64,000 bases of DNA, taken from Streptomyces sp. ISL-96 (GTDB taxonomy: Bacteria > Actinomycetota > Actinomycetes > Streptomycetales > Streptomycetaceae). The stretch is taken from assembly GCF_018614035.1 (NCBI RefSeq), contig NZ_JAGGPA010000006.1:124001-188000 (forward strand), given 5' to 3'. The number at the start of each line of letters is the position of its first letter. Within the stretch, counting starts at the first letter, position 1. The position numbers and the translations under genes were made by a program. The notes under the pieces were generated by a model, which had not been told where the DNA came from, did not search any database, and was given only the letters and a program-made list of their open reading frames with translations. Of this stretch, positions 36,195 through 45,132 are shown piece by piece.

Positions 36195-36224
36195 GCGGCG
36201 GTACCGGTTCACTGGTACCGCCGC
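36195..36224. terminator. Terminator between convergent HAD and Fic-like genes
   Basis: GCGGCGGTACC and GGTACCGCCGC form a perfect 11-bp stem with an 8-base loop. It lies 25 bases from the Fic-like stop and can serve both strands. Confidence 0.8.
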
Positions 36225-36248
36225 AACCCTTTGTCCGGCCGGAAAGGC

Positions 36249-37073
36249 TCAGGCAGCTCCGCGCTGAAGCGCCTCGCACACGGCCGTCGACTCCCGGGCC
36301 CCCAGCTCCACCGCACGCCCGCAGTGCGTGATCCACGCCGCCATGCCCTCCGGAGTCCCTGACACATAGCCCTCCAGCGCCGCGACGTACGCCGCGCGCC
36401 CCAGCTCCCCGTGCCCGACCTCCGCCGGGCAGACCGACTTCGGGTCGAGGCCGCTGCCGATCATCACGATCCGCCCGGCGGTGCGCGCCACCAGGCCGTT
36501 GTACGAGCCGAACGGGCGCAGCGCCAGCAGCTCGCCGTGCACCACGGCCGCCGTCACCAGCGCAGGCGCGGAACCGCCCGCGATGATGAGCTGCGAAAGC
36601 CCTTCGAGCCGCCCTGCCACCTCGTCGGCGCCCGGCAGCGGAAGCTCGATCAAAGGCTCGTTCACGGGCTCGCCCGCGAGCCGCGGCCGGCCCACCAGCT
36701 CGTCGGACACCCCTGCCCCGCCCGCCGCCACCAGATGCAGCCGGGCCAGCACCCGAAGCGGCGACTGGCGCCAGATGGACAGGAGCTGTCCGGCCTCGGC
36801 GGTCAGCCGCAGCGCCGCTCCGACCGTCCGCGACTCCTCGTCGACGCTGAAGTCGGTACGCCGACGCACCTCCTCCAGCGCCCAGTCGGCACCCGCCAGC
36901 GCCGCCGAGCCGCGTGCGCCGCGCAGCGCCGCCTCCGCGGTGATCTCGTTGCTGCGGCGCCGCATGACGCGGTGTCCGTAGACGCGGTCGACGGCCTTGC
37001 GCACGGAGTCCACGGCCTCGGGCACGCCGGGCAGCGCGCCCAGCGCCGCGAGTGGGTCAGCAGTCGTACTCAT
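36249..37073 (-). CDS. Degenerate Fic-fold protein (often annotated oxidoreductase)
   Basis: The 274-residue protein is all-helical. Around residues 178-200 it reads VHGELLALRPFGSYNGLVAR, the outline of the Fic motif HPFxxGNGRxxR. Arg186 replaces the catalytic His, Ser190 the acidic residue and Leu194 the first Arg; Pro-Phe, Asn192-Gly193 and Arg197 are kept. AMP-transfer by the standard mechanism is therefore unlikely. An early helix (SNEITAEAALRGARGSAALAG, within 41-61) resembles the alpha-inhibitory region of some Fic proteins. ATG at 37073 gives MSTTADP; the ribosome-binding site is poor. It is divergent from the P-loop ATPase gene 103 bases away. The function is unknown. Confidence 0.7.
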   Translation of the reverse strand: MSTTADPLAALGALPGVPEAVDSVRKAVDRVYGHRVMRRRSNEITAEAALRGARGSAALAGADWALEEVRRRTDFSVDEESRTVGAALRLTAEAGQLLSIWRQSPLRVLARLHLVAAGGAGVSDELVGRPRLAGEPVNEPLIELPLPGADEVAGRLEGLSQLIIAGGSAPALVTAAVVHGELLALRPFGSYNGLVARTAGRIVMIGSGLDPKSVCPAEVGHGELGRAAYVAALEGYVSGTPEGMAAWITHCGRAVELGARESTAVCEALQRGAA

Positions 37074-37175
37074 AAGTAAGGAGCCTACGCATCCATAGCA
37101 CTCACCCCACCTTGGAGTGGTCTTCTTCACTCAGTGTGCGCACAGCACGCAATCATGCGATTACCCTTGGTGAAC

Positions 37176-38162
37176 ATGAAGATCGCTTTCGTAGGGAAGG
37201 GCGGCAGCGGCAAGACGACGCTGTCCTCGCTCTTCATCCGCCACCTCACCGCCAACGAGGCCCCGGTCGTCGCCGTGGACGCCGACATCAACCAGCACCT
37301 GGGCCCCGCGCTCGGTCTCGACGAGGCACAGGCCGCGGCGCTGCCCGCCATGGGCGCGCACCTGCCCCTCATCAAGGACTACCTGCGCGGCACGAATCCC
37401 CGTATCGCCTCCGCCGAAACGATGATCAAGACCACGCCACCGGGAGAGGGTTCGCGCCTGCTGCGGGTGAGCGAGGACAACCCGGTGTACGACGCGTGCG
37501 CCCGTACCGTGCGGCTCGACGACGGCGAGATCCGGCTGATGGCCACCGGGCCGTTCACCGAGTCCGACCTGGGTGTCGCGTGCTACCACTCCAAGGTCGG
37601 TGCGGTCGAGCTGTGCCTCAACCACCTCGTCGACGGCCCGCAGGAGTACGTCGTCGTCGACATGACGGCCGGTTCAGATTCCTTCGCCTCCGGCATGTTC
37701 ACCCGCTTCGACATGACCTTCCTGGTGGCCGAACCGACCCGCAAGGGCGTCTCCGTCTACCGCCAGTACAAGGAGTACGCGGCGGACTTCGGCGTATCCC
37801 TCAAGGTCGTCGGCAACAAGGTGCAGGGCCAGGACGACATCGACTTCCTGCGCGAGCAGGTGGGCGACGACCTGCTGGTCACCGTCCGGGCGTCCGACTG
37901 GGTCCGCGCGATGGAGAAGGGCCGCCCTTCTCGGTTCGAGCTCCTGGAAGCCGACAACCGCCTCGCCCTCCAGACCCTGCAGGACGCCGCGGAGGATTCG
38001 TACGCGGAGCGCGACTGGGAGCGTTACACGCGCCAGATGGTGCACTTCCACCTGAAGAACGCGGAGAGCTGGGGCAACGCGAAGACGGGCGTCGACCTGG
38101 CTGCCCAGGTCGACCCCGCCTTCGTCCTCGGGGAGGCGCTGCCCGTCCCCCAGCCCTCCTAG
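37176..38162 (+). CDS. ParA/CooC-like P-loop ATPase
   Basis: This 328-residue protein has a deviant Walker A KGGSGKTT (8-15) with the signature lysine, VVAVDADIN as the switch strand and VVVDMTAGSD as Walker B. CooC-like enzymes of this type insert metals or act as chaperone ATPases. No cofactor partner lies beside it, so the target is unknown. The C-terminus ends in ALPVPQPS. ATG at 37176 starts directly at the first beta strand; three in-frame starts lie upstream without a better ribosome-binding site. The last 22 codons and the stop are repeated exactly 353 bases downstream in a 243-bp direct repeat. Confidence 0.85.
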   Translation: MKIAFVGKGGSGKTTLSSLFIRHLTANEAPVVAVDADINQHLGPALGLDEAQAAALPAMGAHLPLIKDYLRGTNPRIASAETMIKTTPPGEGSRLLRVSEDNPVYDACARTVRLDDGEIRLMATGPFTESDLGVACYHSKVGAVELCLNHLVDGPQEYVVVDMTAGSDSFASGMFTRFDMTFLVAEPTRKGVSVYRQYKEYAADFGVSLKVVGNKVQGQDDIDFLREQVGDDLLVTVRASDWVRAMEKGRPSRFELLEADNRLALQTLQDAAEDSYAERDWERYTRQMVHFHLKNAESWGNAKTGVDLAAQVDPAFVLGEALPVPQPS

Positions 38163-38338
38163 ACCCGTACTTCGCAGGTCACCCGATCGTGAAGATCAAC
38201 TGGTCACGACCGATCGCCGCTCAGTCCGGTCCGCAACGGCGATCGCAATGCCGGTCCGATCCGGTCGGGTTCGGACGCCGAAGAGCCGCTGCGGCGAACC
38301 TTTTCAGCGACCCGCGAAGTCCGGGCCTAGAGCCGCAA
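38096..38338. repeat. 243-bp perfect direct repeat, copy 1
   Basis: The stretch from CCTGGCTGCCCAGG to AGAGCCGCAA is identical at all 243 positions to 38449-38691. It covers the last 22 codons and stop of the P-loop ATPase plus about 176 bases downstream. The copies are 353 bases apart with a 110-base unique spacer. Inside are short palindromes such as CCTGGCTGCCCAGG and the CGATCG-containing CGACCGATCG. Confidence 0.95.
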
Positions 38339-38448
38339 CCACCTGCCCCCGGTCGCGGGCCGGACGGACGGAGTCCGGCACAGCGCCCCGAAGCCCGAGA
38401 GGCGCCCCCGGCGCCGAACGTCGCGAGGGGCGCAGAAGGAGGAACCTG
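38339..38448. other. Unique spacer between the direct repeats
   Basis: This 110-base G+C-rich segment contains an imperfect inverted repeat around GCCGGACGGACGGAGTCCGGC and a purine-rich GAAGGAGGAA end immediately before copy 2. No gene is recognisable. It could be the remnant of an inserted element flanked by target-derived repeats. Confidence 0.5.
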
Positions 38449-38691
38449 CCTGGCTGCCCAGGTCGACCCCGCCTTCGTCCTCGGGGAGGCGCTGCCCGTC
38501 CCCCAGCCCTCCTAGACCCGTACTTCGCAGGTCACCCGATCGTGAAGATCAACTGGTCACGACCGATCGCCGCTCAGTCCGGTCCGCAACGGCGATCGCA
38601 ATGCCGGTCCGATCCGGTCGGGTTCGGACGCCGAAGAGCCGCTGCGGCGAACCTTTTCAGCGACCCGCGAAGTCCGGGCCTAGAGCCGCAA
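38449..38691. repeat. 243-bp perfect direct repeat, copy 2
   Basis: Identical to 38096-38338. Copy 2 carries an orphan fragment of the ATPase 3' end (22 codons and stop) without the rest of the gene. Sequence identity ends sharply after AGAGCCGCAA, where copy 2 continues GTATTTTGCGG and copy 1 continues CCACCTGCCC. Perfect identity in non-coding DNA implies a recent event or an assembly artefact. Confidence 0.95.
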
Positions 38692-38704
38692 GTATTTTGC
38701 GGAG

Positions 38705-39994
38705 TTAGTGGCGCTCAGCCGGCTTGGCGTGGGAAGCCGGCGCTGCGCTCGGGGCGGCCGCGGTGGGCTGGGTGGTCAGGAATGGTCCCCAGCCTTCCTG
38801 CGGGTTCTCCCCGACGTCCAGAGTGCGCATCTTGGCGAGCACCTGCGGGTCCTGTGCGTCCAGCCAGTCGACGAGCTGCTTGAAGGAGACGCAGCGCACG
38901 TCCCGCTTCACGCAGACCGTTTTGATCGTCTCCTCGATGGCGCGCATGTACGTGCCGCCGTTCCAGGACTCGAAGTGGTTGCCGATGATCAGCGGGGCCC
39001 GGTTTCCGTCGTACGAGCGGTCGAAGGCCTGGAGGAGGCCGTCGCGCATCTGGTTGCCCCAGAACTCGTGCTGGGCCGGATCGCCCTTGACCGTTCCCGA
39101 CTGGTTGACCATGAAGTTGTAGTCCATCGAGAGCGTTTCGAAGGCCCGCCCCGGCACCGGTACCAGCTGGAGCGGAATGTCCCACATGCCCTGGGTCTTC
39201 TTCGGCCACACCTGCTTGCCGATACCGCTGGAGTCGTAGCGGAAGCCCAGCTCTTTTCCGGCCGCCATCATGTTCTTCTGCCCCTCCAGGCAGGGAGTGC
39301 GGGCGCCGACGAGCTCCTTGTCGTAGTCGAAGGGCAGCGGCTTGGCGTCCTTCAGGCCCGAGTTGGTCTTCCAGCGCTTCACGAACGCCTTCGCCTGCGC
39401 GATCTCGCTCTTCCACTCCTCCGTGGACCAGGTGCCGACGCCCCCGTCCTTGCCGCAGAAGTGGCCGTTGAAGTGCGTGCCGATCTCATTGCCGTCCAGC
39501 CACGCGCCGCGCAGCTGTTCCACGGTCTCGCTGATTCCCTCGACGTCGTTGAAGCCGATGTCGGAGCGGCCCGGTGAGTGCTGCGGCGGGTCGTAGAGGT
39601 GCCTCTTGTCCTCGGGGAGCAGGTATACGGCGCTGAGGAAGTACGTCATCGTCGCGTCGTACTTCTTGCCGACCTCGCGGAAGTGGGAGAAGAGCCGCTG
39701 GCTGTCCTCCCCCGCCCCGTCCCAGGAGAAGACCACGAACTGCGGCGGACTCTGACCGGGCTTCAGCCGCTGGGGCCTGGTCACATTCGGCTGCTTTCCG
39801 GTGTACGCCGTCGAGCCGTCGCCAATCAGGCGTACCCCGCTCATGGGCGCCGGCTTGGGCGCGTTCTTCGCTCCGTGGGCGCCTTGCCCGGCGTCTGGGG
39901 CGCCCTGGCCGGCGGATCCCGAGCAGGCCGCGAGCGAGCCTGCCAAGGTCACGGCGGCGACGCCGAAGACGATCCTCTTCGTGGCGGCCATCAT
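38705..39994 (-). CDS. Polysaccharide-deacetylase-like lipoprotein
   Basis: This 429-residue exported protein has a signal and lipobox LAAC (Cys24), starting at ATG 39994. AGAGGG precedes it by about seven bases. The fold is NodB-like: FSWDGAGEDS supplies the catalytic Asp region, and THFNGHFCG resembles the metal-binding HxxxH strand. GFRYDSSGIG, and HFESWNGGTYMRAIEETI near the end, match the related deacetylase/xylanase family. The probable substrate is a cell-wall or extracellular sugar polymer; not verified. Its 3' end lies only 14 bases from copy 2 of the 243-bp repeat. It is divergent from the SulP fusion gene. Confidence 0.8.
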   Translation of the reverse strand: MMAATKRIVFGVAAVTLAGSLAACSGSAGQGAPDAGQGAHGAKNAPKPAPMSGVRLIGDGSTAYTGKQPNVTRPQRLKPGQSPPQFVVFSWDGAGEDSQRLFSHFREVGKKYDATMTYFLSAVYLLPEDKRHLYDPPQHSPGRSDIGFNDVEGISETVEQLRGAWLDGNEIGTHFNGHFCGKDGGVGTWSTEEWKSEIAQAKAFVKRWKTNSGLKDAKPLPFDYDKELVGARTPCLEGQKNMMAAGKELGFRYDSSGIGKQVWPKKTQGMWDIPLQLVPVPGRAFETLSMDYNFMVNQSGTVKGDPAQHEFWGNQMRDGLLQAFDRSYDGNRAPLIIGNHFESWNGGTYMRAIEETIKTVCVKRDVRCVSFKQLVDWLDAQDPQVLAKMRTLDVGENPQEGWGPFLTTQPTAAAPSAAPASHAKPAERH

Positions 39995-40273
39995 CCGCCC
40001 ACCCTCTTCCGTCAGGTTTCGTGCGCTGCACTGCCGACACAGCGCGGCAAACCTCGCACGGCCTAGCGGAGGAATAAATACGACAAGCCGCTTAAATTCC
40101 TTATTCGTCACTACGAGTGAATGGTTGCTCCATTTAGACCTAATTGCCCCATTGGTTCTTTACTCTGCATTACCATTCATTTACTGAGAGTTGAAAATCC
40201 CGCCGCTGCACGCCGTGACCCACGGCCGCGCCCCACGTTCCGCGACCGCGCTGCCCCGGAGGAGACGGGAACC
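39995..40273. promoter_or_regulatory. A+T-rich divergent promoter region
   Basis: Between the deacetylase-like gene and the SulP fusion the sequence from about 40080 to 40190 is strikingly A+T-rich for this genome (CTTAAATTCCTTATTC, CATTCATTTACTGAG). It probably contains both divergent promoters. I cannot assign individual boxes with confidence. Confidence 0.45.
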
Positions 40274-42811
40274 ATGTCTGCCTGCGTCCCCACCCGCACC
40301 GACCATTCTTCGCGCGCCACCGGCGCACCCCGATCCAAGCGTCCGCACAGCCCGCCGCCCGGCGACGGCCGCCGGCGCCGCTTCCGTATCGCCGGAGCGG
40401 ACCTGTCCGCCTCCATTTCCGTCTTCCTGATCGCACTGCCGCTCTCCCTCGGCATCGCCCTGGCCACCGGCGCGCCGCTCCAGGCCGGCCTGGTCGCCGC
40501 CGCCGTCGGTGGCCTCGTCGCCGGCCGGTTCGGTGGGGCTCCCCTCCAGGTCAGCGGACCGGCCGCCGGCCTCACGGTGGTCACGGCCGACCTGATCCAG
40601 CAGTACGGCTGGCGCACGACCTGCGCCATCACGGTCGTCGCCGGCCTCGCCCAACTCGCACTGTCCGCAGTACGCGTGGCCCGTTCCGCGCTCGCCGTCA
40701 GCCCGGCGATCGTGCACGGCATGCTGGCCGGCATCGGCGCGACCATCGCCCTCTCCCAACTGCACATCGTCCTGGGAGGCACCCCGCAGAGCTCCGCCGT
40801 CGAGAACGTGCAGGGCCTGCCCGCCCAATTGGCCAACCTGCACGGCCCTGCGATCCTGGTCAGCGCGCTCACCGTCACCGTGTTGCTCCTGTGGCCGCAC
40901 ATTCCCGGGCGTACGGGCCGGATCGCCCACAAGGTCCCGGCCGCCCTCGTCGCGGTGTTCGCCGGGGCCGCGCTCGCCGCGCTGACCCGGATGGAGGTGC
41001 CGCGCGTCGACCTGCCGTCCTGGAGCAGTCATGCGCTGCCGGAACTGCCGGAAGGGCCGGTGCTCGGCATCGCCGCGGCCGTGCTCACCGTCACGCTGGT
41101 CACGAGCGTGCAGTCGTTGCTCTCGGCTGTCGCCGTCGACAAGTTGGTGTCCGCCCGCAAGACACCGCCGGCCGAAGGCACGCGTTCGAACCTCGACCGC
41201 GAACTGGCGGGCCAGGGCGCCGCGAACGTCGTGTCCGGGGCGCTCGGCGGACTGCCGGTCGCCGGTGTCGCCGTACGCAGCGTCGCCAATGTGTCGGCAG
41301 GCGCGGTCAGCCGGCACTCCACGATGCTGCACGGAGTGTGGATCGCTCTCGCCGCGCTCTTCCTGGTGCCGGTCATCGATCTGATCCCGCTGCCCGCGCT
41401 CGCCGCGCTGGTGATGGTCGTCGGCTTCCAGATGGTGAGCGTCGCGCACATCCGCAGCGCCTCCCGCCACCGGGAGATGCTGGTTTACGCGGTGACGGTC
41501 GCCGGGGTCGTTCTCCTCGGCGTACTGGAAGGTGTGGCGATGGGCATCGGGGTGGCGGTCGCGGTCGCGCTCCACCGGCTGGCCAAGACACACGTCACCG
41601 CGGAGACGACGGCCGACGGCGCCCATCACATCAGGGTGCGCGGTCAGTTGACCTTCCTCGCCGTGCCCCGGCTGAGCCGGGCCCTGAACCAAGTGCCCCA
41701 CGGGGCCGACGCGGTCGTCGAGCTGGACGGCTCCTTCATGGACCACGCGGCGTACGAAACGCTCCAGGACTGGCAGGTCGCGCATGCCGCGCAAGGCGGC
41801 CGGGTGGAAATCACCGGGCGTTCGGGCCAGCGGTTCACCGGGCCGGCCCCCGGCGCCGGTTCTCCCGACTTCGCAGACTTCACCGACCCCCACTTCGCCG
41901 GCTCCGCCAACTCGACCGGGAGTCCCGCCCGCTCCACGCAGTCCGCCCACACCTGCTGCCGGCCATGGACCCCCTGGCGCAACCACCACTGCGGCGACCA
42001 TGCCGCCGCCCCTTCGGCCGCCAGGCGGGGACGGGCGGCCGGCGGCGCGGGCCAACTCGCCACCGGGCTCAGCGCGTTCCAGCGCAATACGGCGCCGCTG
42101 GTGCGCGAAGAGCTGGCCCGGCTCGCCCGTGAGGGGCAGACGCCGTCGCAGCTGTTCATCACGTGCGCCGACTCCCGGCTGGTCACGAGCATGATCACGT
42201 CGAGTGGCCCCGGCGACCTCTTCACCGTACGCAATGTGGGCAATCTGGTCCCGCCGCCCGGTGCGGAGAACACCGACGACTCGGTCGGGGCGGCCATCGA
42301 GTACGCCGTGGACGTACTGAAGGTGCAGTCCATCACCGTCTGCGGCCACTCCGGCTGCGGCGCGATGCAGGCCCTGCTCAATACGCCGCTCAACACGCCG
42401 TCGGACGCGGCCCAGACGCCACTGCGGCGCTGGCTGCGGCACGGGGCGCCCAGCCTGGAGCGCATGAGGAGCAGGAAACACTCCTGGGCGAGGATCTCGG
42501 GGCGGCTGCCGGCCGACGCGGTCGAGCAGCTCTGCCTGACCAATGTGGTCCAGCAGTTGGAGAATCTGCGTACGCACGAGGCGGTACGACGGCGGCTCGA
42601 CGAGGGCACACTCGAACTCCACGGCATGTACTTCCATGTCGGCGAGGCCCAGGCGTATCTGCTCCAGGACGGTATGCGGATCGGCGAGACCTGCGAGGTC
42701 TTCGACCGGGTCGGCCCGTCCGACGCGGAAGCCCCAGAAGGCTCAGAAGGCTCAGAGAGCCAAGATGGCTCGGATGGCTCGGATGGCTCACTTGAAGAGT
42801 CGCGCGCCTGA
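40274..42811 (+). CDS. SulP-family transporter fused to a beta-carbonic anhydrase
   Basis: This 845-residue fusion begins at ATG 40274 behind GGAGGAG. An N-terminal ~10-12-helix SulP transporter (about residues 40-430) is followed by a STAS-like region (about 455-530). A low-complexity linker comes next, then a complete beta-carbonic anhydrase. Zinc ligands Cys631, His692 and Cys695 and the Asp633-Arg635 dyad (CADSR, GHSGCG) are present. Such fusions likely move bicarbonate and interconvert it with CO2 at the membrane. The extreme C-terminus is a Ser/Glu/Gly/Asp repeat. No partner gene is needed; a terminator follows. Confidence 0.93.
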   Translation: MSACVPTRTDHSSRATGAPRSKRPHSPPPGDGRRRRFRIAGADLSASISVFLIALPLSLGIALATGAPLQAGLVAAAVGGLVAGRFGGAPLQVSGPAAGLTVVTADLIQQYGWRTTCAITVVAGLAQLALSAVRVARSALAVSPAIVHGMLAGIGATIALSQLHIVLGGTPQSSAVENVQGLPAQLANLHGPAILVSALTVTVLLLWPHIPGRTGRIAHKVPAALVAVFAGAALAALTRMEVPRVDLPSWSSHALPELPEGPVLGIAAAVLTVTLVTSVQSLLSAVAVDKLVSARKTPPAEGTRSNLDRELAGQGAANVVSGALGGLPVAGVAVRSVANVSAGAVSRHSTMLHGVWIALAALFLVPVIDLIPLPALAALVMVVGFQMVSVAHIRSASRHREMLVYAVTVAGVVLLGVLEGVAMGIGVAVAVALHRLAKTHVTAETTADGAHHIRVRGQLTFLAVPRLSRALNQVPHGADAVVELDGSFMDHAAYETLQDWQVAHAAQGGRVEITGRSGQRFTGPAPGAGSPDFADFTDPHFAGSANSTGSPARSTQSAHTCCRPWTPWRNHHCGDHAAAPSAARRGRAAGGAGQLATGLSAFQRNTAPLVREELARLAREGQTPSQLFITCADSRLVTSMITSSGPGDLFTVRNVGNLVPPPGAENTDDSVGAAIEYAVDVLKVQSITVCGHSGCGAMQALLNTPLNTPSDAAQTPLRRWLRHGAPSLERMRSRKHSWARISGRLPADAVEQLCLTNVVQQLENLRTHEAVRRRLDEGTLELHGMYFHVGEAQAYLLQDGMRIGETCEVFDRVGPSDAEAPEGSEGSESQDGSDGSDGSLEESRA

Positions 42812-42839
42812 ACCGATCCGCCTCCGCGTCCGTGAGACC

Positions 42840-42881
42840 GTATGGCCCCTCCCCGCACCGCCCTGCGAGGAGGGGCCGTAC
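42840..42881 (+). terminator. Terminator after the SulP-carbonic anhydrase gene
   Basis: GGCCCCTCC (42844-42852) pairs with GGAGGGGCC (42869-42877), extended by GTA/TAC at the ends with one mismatch, 28 bases past the stop. Confidence 0.7.
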
Positions 42882-43041
42882 GCCGCACCTCAGCCACCGC
42901 AGCCGCCACCAACACCGGACGGATGCGGCCCGCCGCAGCTCACAGGTCTAAACCAATTCCCGGAAGGCTCTTGTCACCCGGGCACGGGACTGATGAGCTA
43001 GGGCACGGGACACATCGGACGCCCTGGGAATGGGAGATGTC

Positions 43042-44997
43042 GTGAGCAACGAAAGCCTGGCCAACCTCATGAAGGAGGAGCGCCGCTTCGCACCGCCTGC
43101 CGAGCTGGCCGCGAACGCCAACGTCACGGCGCAGGCGTACGAGCAGGCCGAGGCAGACAGGCTGGGCTTCTGGGCCGAGCAGGCCGGGCGGCTCACCTGG
43201 GCCACCGAGCCTACCGAGACACTCGACTGGTCGAACCCGCCGTTCGCGAAGTGGTTCGCCGACGGCGAGCTCAACGTCGCGTACAACTGCGTGGACCGCC
43301 ACGTCGAGGCCGGCCACGGCGACCGCGTCGCCATCCACTTCGAGGGCGAGCCCGGCGACAGCCGTGCGATCACCTACGCCGAACTCAAGGACGAGGTCTC
43401 GCGCGCCGCCAACGCCCTTACGGAGCTTGGCGTACGCAAGGGCGACCGGGTCGCCGTCTACCTGCCGATGATTCCCGAGGCCGCCGTGGCGATGCTGGCC
43501 TGCGCCCGCATCGGAGCCGCGCACTCGGTCGTCTTCGGCGGCTTCTCGGCCGACGCCGTCGCCTCCCGCATCCAGGACGCCGACGCCAAGCTGGTCATCA
43601 CCGCGGACGGCGGCTACCGGCGCACCAAGCCCACCGCCCTCAAGCCCGCCATCGACGAGGCCGTCGCCAAGTGCCCGCAGGTGGAGCACGTTCTGGTCGT
43701 ACGCCGCACGGGTCAGGACACGGCGTGGGACGACAGCCGCGACGTCTGGTGGCACGAGATCGTCGGCCGCCAGTCCGCCGCGCACACCCCCGAGGCCTTC
43801 GGCGCCGAGCACCCGCTCTTCATCCTCTACACGTCCGGTACGACGGGTAAGCCGAAGGGCATCCTGCACACCTCCGGCGGCTACCTCACGCAGACGGCGT
43901 ACACCCACCACGCCGTCTTCGACCTCAAGCCGGAGACCGACGTCTACTGGTGCACGGCCGACATCGGCTGGGTGACCGGCCATTCGTACATCGTGTACGG
44001 GCCGCTCGCCAACGGCGCGACGCAGGTCATGTACGAGGGCACGCCCGACACCCCGCACCAGGGCCGCTTCTGGGAAATCATCCAGAAGTACGGCGTCACG
44101 ATCCTCTACACCGCGCCGACCGCGATCCGGACGTTCATGAAGTGGGGAGACGACATCCCCGCCAAGTTCGACCTGAGCAGTCTCCGCATCCTCGGTTCGG
44201 TCGGCGAGCCGATCAACCCCGAGGCGTGGATCTGGTACCGCGAGCACATCGGCGCCGGCAAGACGCCCATCGTGGACACCTGGTGGCAGACCGAGACCGG
44301 CGCGATGATGATTTCGCCGCTGCCCGGCGTCACCGAGACCAAGCCCGGATCCGCCCAGCGCGCACTGCCCGGCATCAGCGCGACCGTCGTCGACGACGAG
44401 GCGAACGAGGTCCCGAACGGGGGCGGCGGCTACCTCGTCCTCACCGAGCCGTGGCCGTCCATGCTGCGTACGATCTGGGGCGACGACCAGCGCTTCATCG
44501 ACACGTACTGGTCCCGCTTCCCCGGCAAGTACTTCGCGGGCGACGGCGCCAAGAAGGACGACGACGGCGACATCTGGCTGCTCGGCCGGGTCGACGACGT
44601 GATGCTGGTGTCCGGCCACAACATCTCGACCACCGAGGTCGAGTCGGCGCTCGTGTCCCACCCGTCGGTCGCCGAGGCGGCGGTTGTCGGCGCGGCCGAC
44701 GAGACGACCGGTCAGGCCATCGTCGCCTTCGTGATCCTGCGCGGTACGGCGTCCGAGACGGACACCCTCGTCGCCGAGCTCCGCAACCACGTCGGAACCG
44801 CCCTCGGCCCGATCGCGAAGCCCAAGCGGATCCTCCCCGTGGCCGAACTGCCCAAGACCCGCTCCGGCAAAATCATGCGGCGGCTGCTGCGGGACGTGGC
44901 GGAAAACCGGCAACTGGGCGATGTCACCACACTCACCGACTCCTCGGTGATGGACCTGATCCAGACCAAGCTGCCGAGCGCCTCCAGCGAGGACTGA
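43042..44997 (+). CDS. acs: Acetyl-coenzyme A synthetase
   Basis: This 651-residue AMP-forming ligase activates acetate to acetyl-CoA. The phosphate-binding loop YTSGTTGKPKG, WWQTETG and the catalytic lysine motif KTRSGKIMRR near the C-terminus are all present; that lysine is the usual site of control by acetylation. GTG at 43042 is chosen because GGGAG lies five bases upstream; the frame also opens at 43030. The gene is followed by a long perfect terminator and by nhaA. A complete housekeeping enzyme, probably with family-typical regulation by a Pat-like acetyltransferase, which is not in this window. Confidence 0.97.
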   Translation: MSNESLANLMKEERRFAPPAELAANANVTAQAYEQAEADRLGFWAEQAGRLTWATEPTETLDWSNPPFAKWFADGELNVAYNCVDRHVEAGHGDRVAIHFEGEPGDSRAITYAELKDEVSRAANALTELGVRKGDRVAVYLPMIPEAAVAMLACARIGAAHSVVFGGFSADAVASRIQDADAKLVITADGGYRRTKPTALKPAIDEAVAKCPQVEHVLVVRRTGQDTAWDDSRDVWWHEIVGRQSAAHTPEAFGAEHPLFILYTSGTTGKPKGILHTSGGYLTQTAYTHHAVFDLKPETDVYWCTADIGWVTGHSYIVYGPLANGATQVMYEGTPDTPHQGRFWEIIQKYGVTILYTAPTAIRTFMKWGDDIPAKFDLSSLRILGSVGEPINPEAWIWYREHIGAGKTPIVDTWWQTETGAMMISPLPGVTETKPGSAQRALPGISATVVDDEANEVPNGGGGYLVLTEPWPSMLRTIWGDDQRFIDTYWSRFPGKYFAGDGAKKDDDGDIWLLGRVDDVMLVSGHNISTTEVESALVSHPSVAEAAVVGAADETTGQAIVAFVILRGTASETDTLVAELRNHVGTALGPIAKPKRILPVAELPKTRSGKIMRRLLRDVAENRQLGDVTTLTDSSVMDLIQTKLPSASSED

Positions 44998-45037
44998 GCG
45001 AGGACTGACGGCCCAGGTCGCGTCAGTACGTACGCAG

Positions 45038-45070
45038 ACGGGCACCCGGCGCGGGGAGCCGGGTGCCCGT
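45038..45070 (+). terminator. Terminator after acs
   Basis: ACGGGCACCCGGC and GCCGGGTGCCCGT form a perfect 13-bp stem with a 7-base loop, about 40 bases beyond the acs stop. Confidence 0.88.
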
Positions 45071-45132
45071 TCTGCCCACTCTGTTCGTAAAGTGACGATT
45101 CGCCGGATTACGCCCTTGCACGCCCCGGTAGA

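Noticed and set aside
36033-36362. A plus-strand frame downstream of the HAD gene
   Set aside because: It passes through a perfect terminator and into the antisense of the Fic-like gene. No ribosome-binding site or family.
38248-38883. A plus-strand frame spanning the repeats
   Set aside because: It is an artefact of the duplicated sequence; its protein is unlike any family and contains two copies of the same arbitrary stretch.
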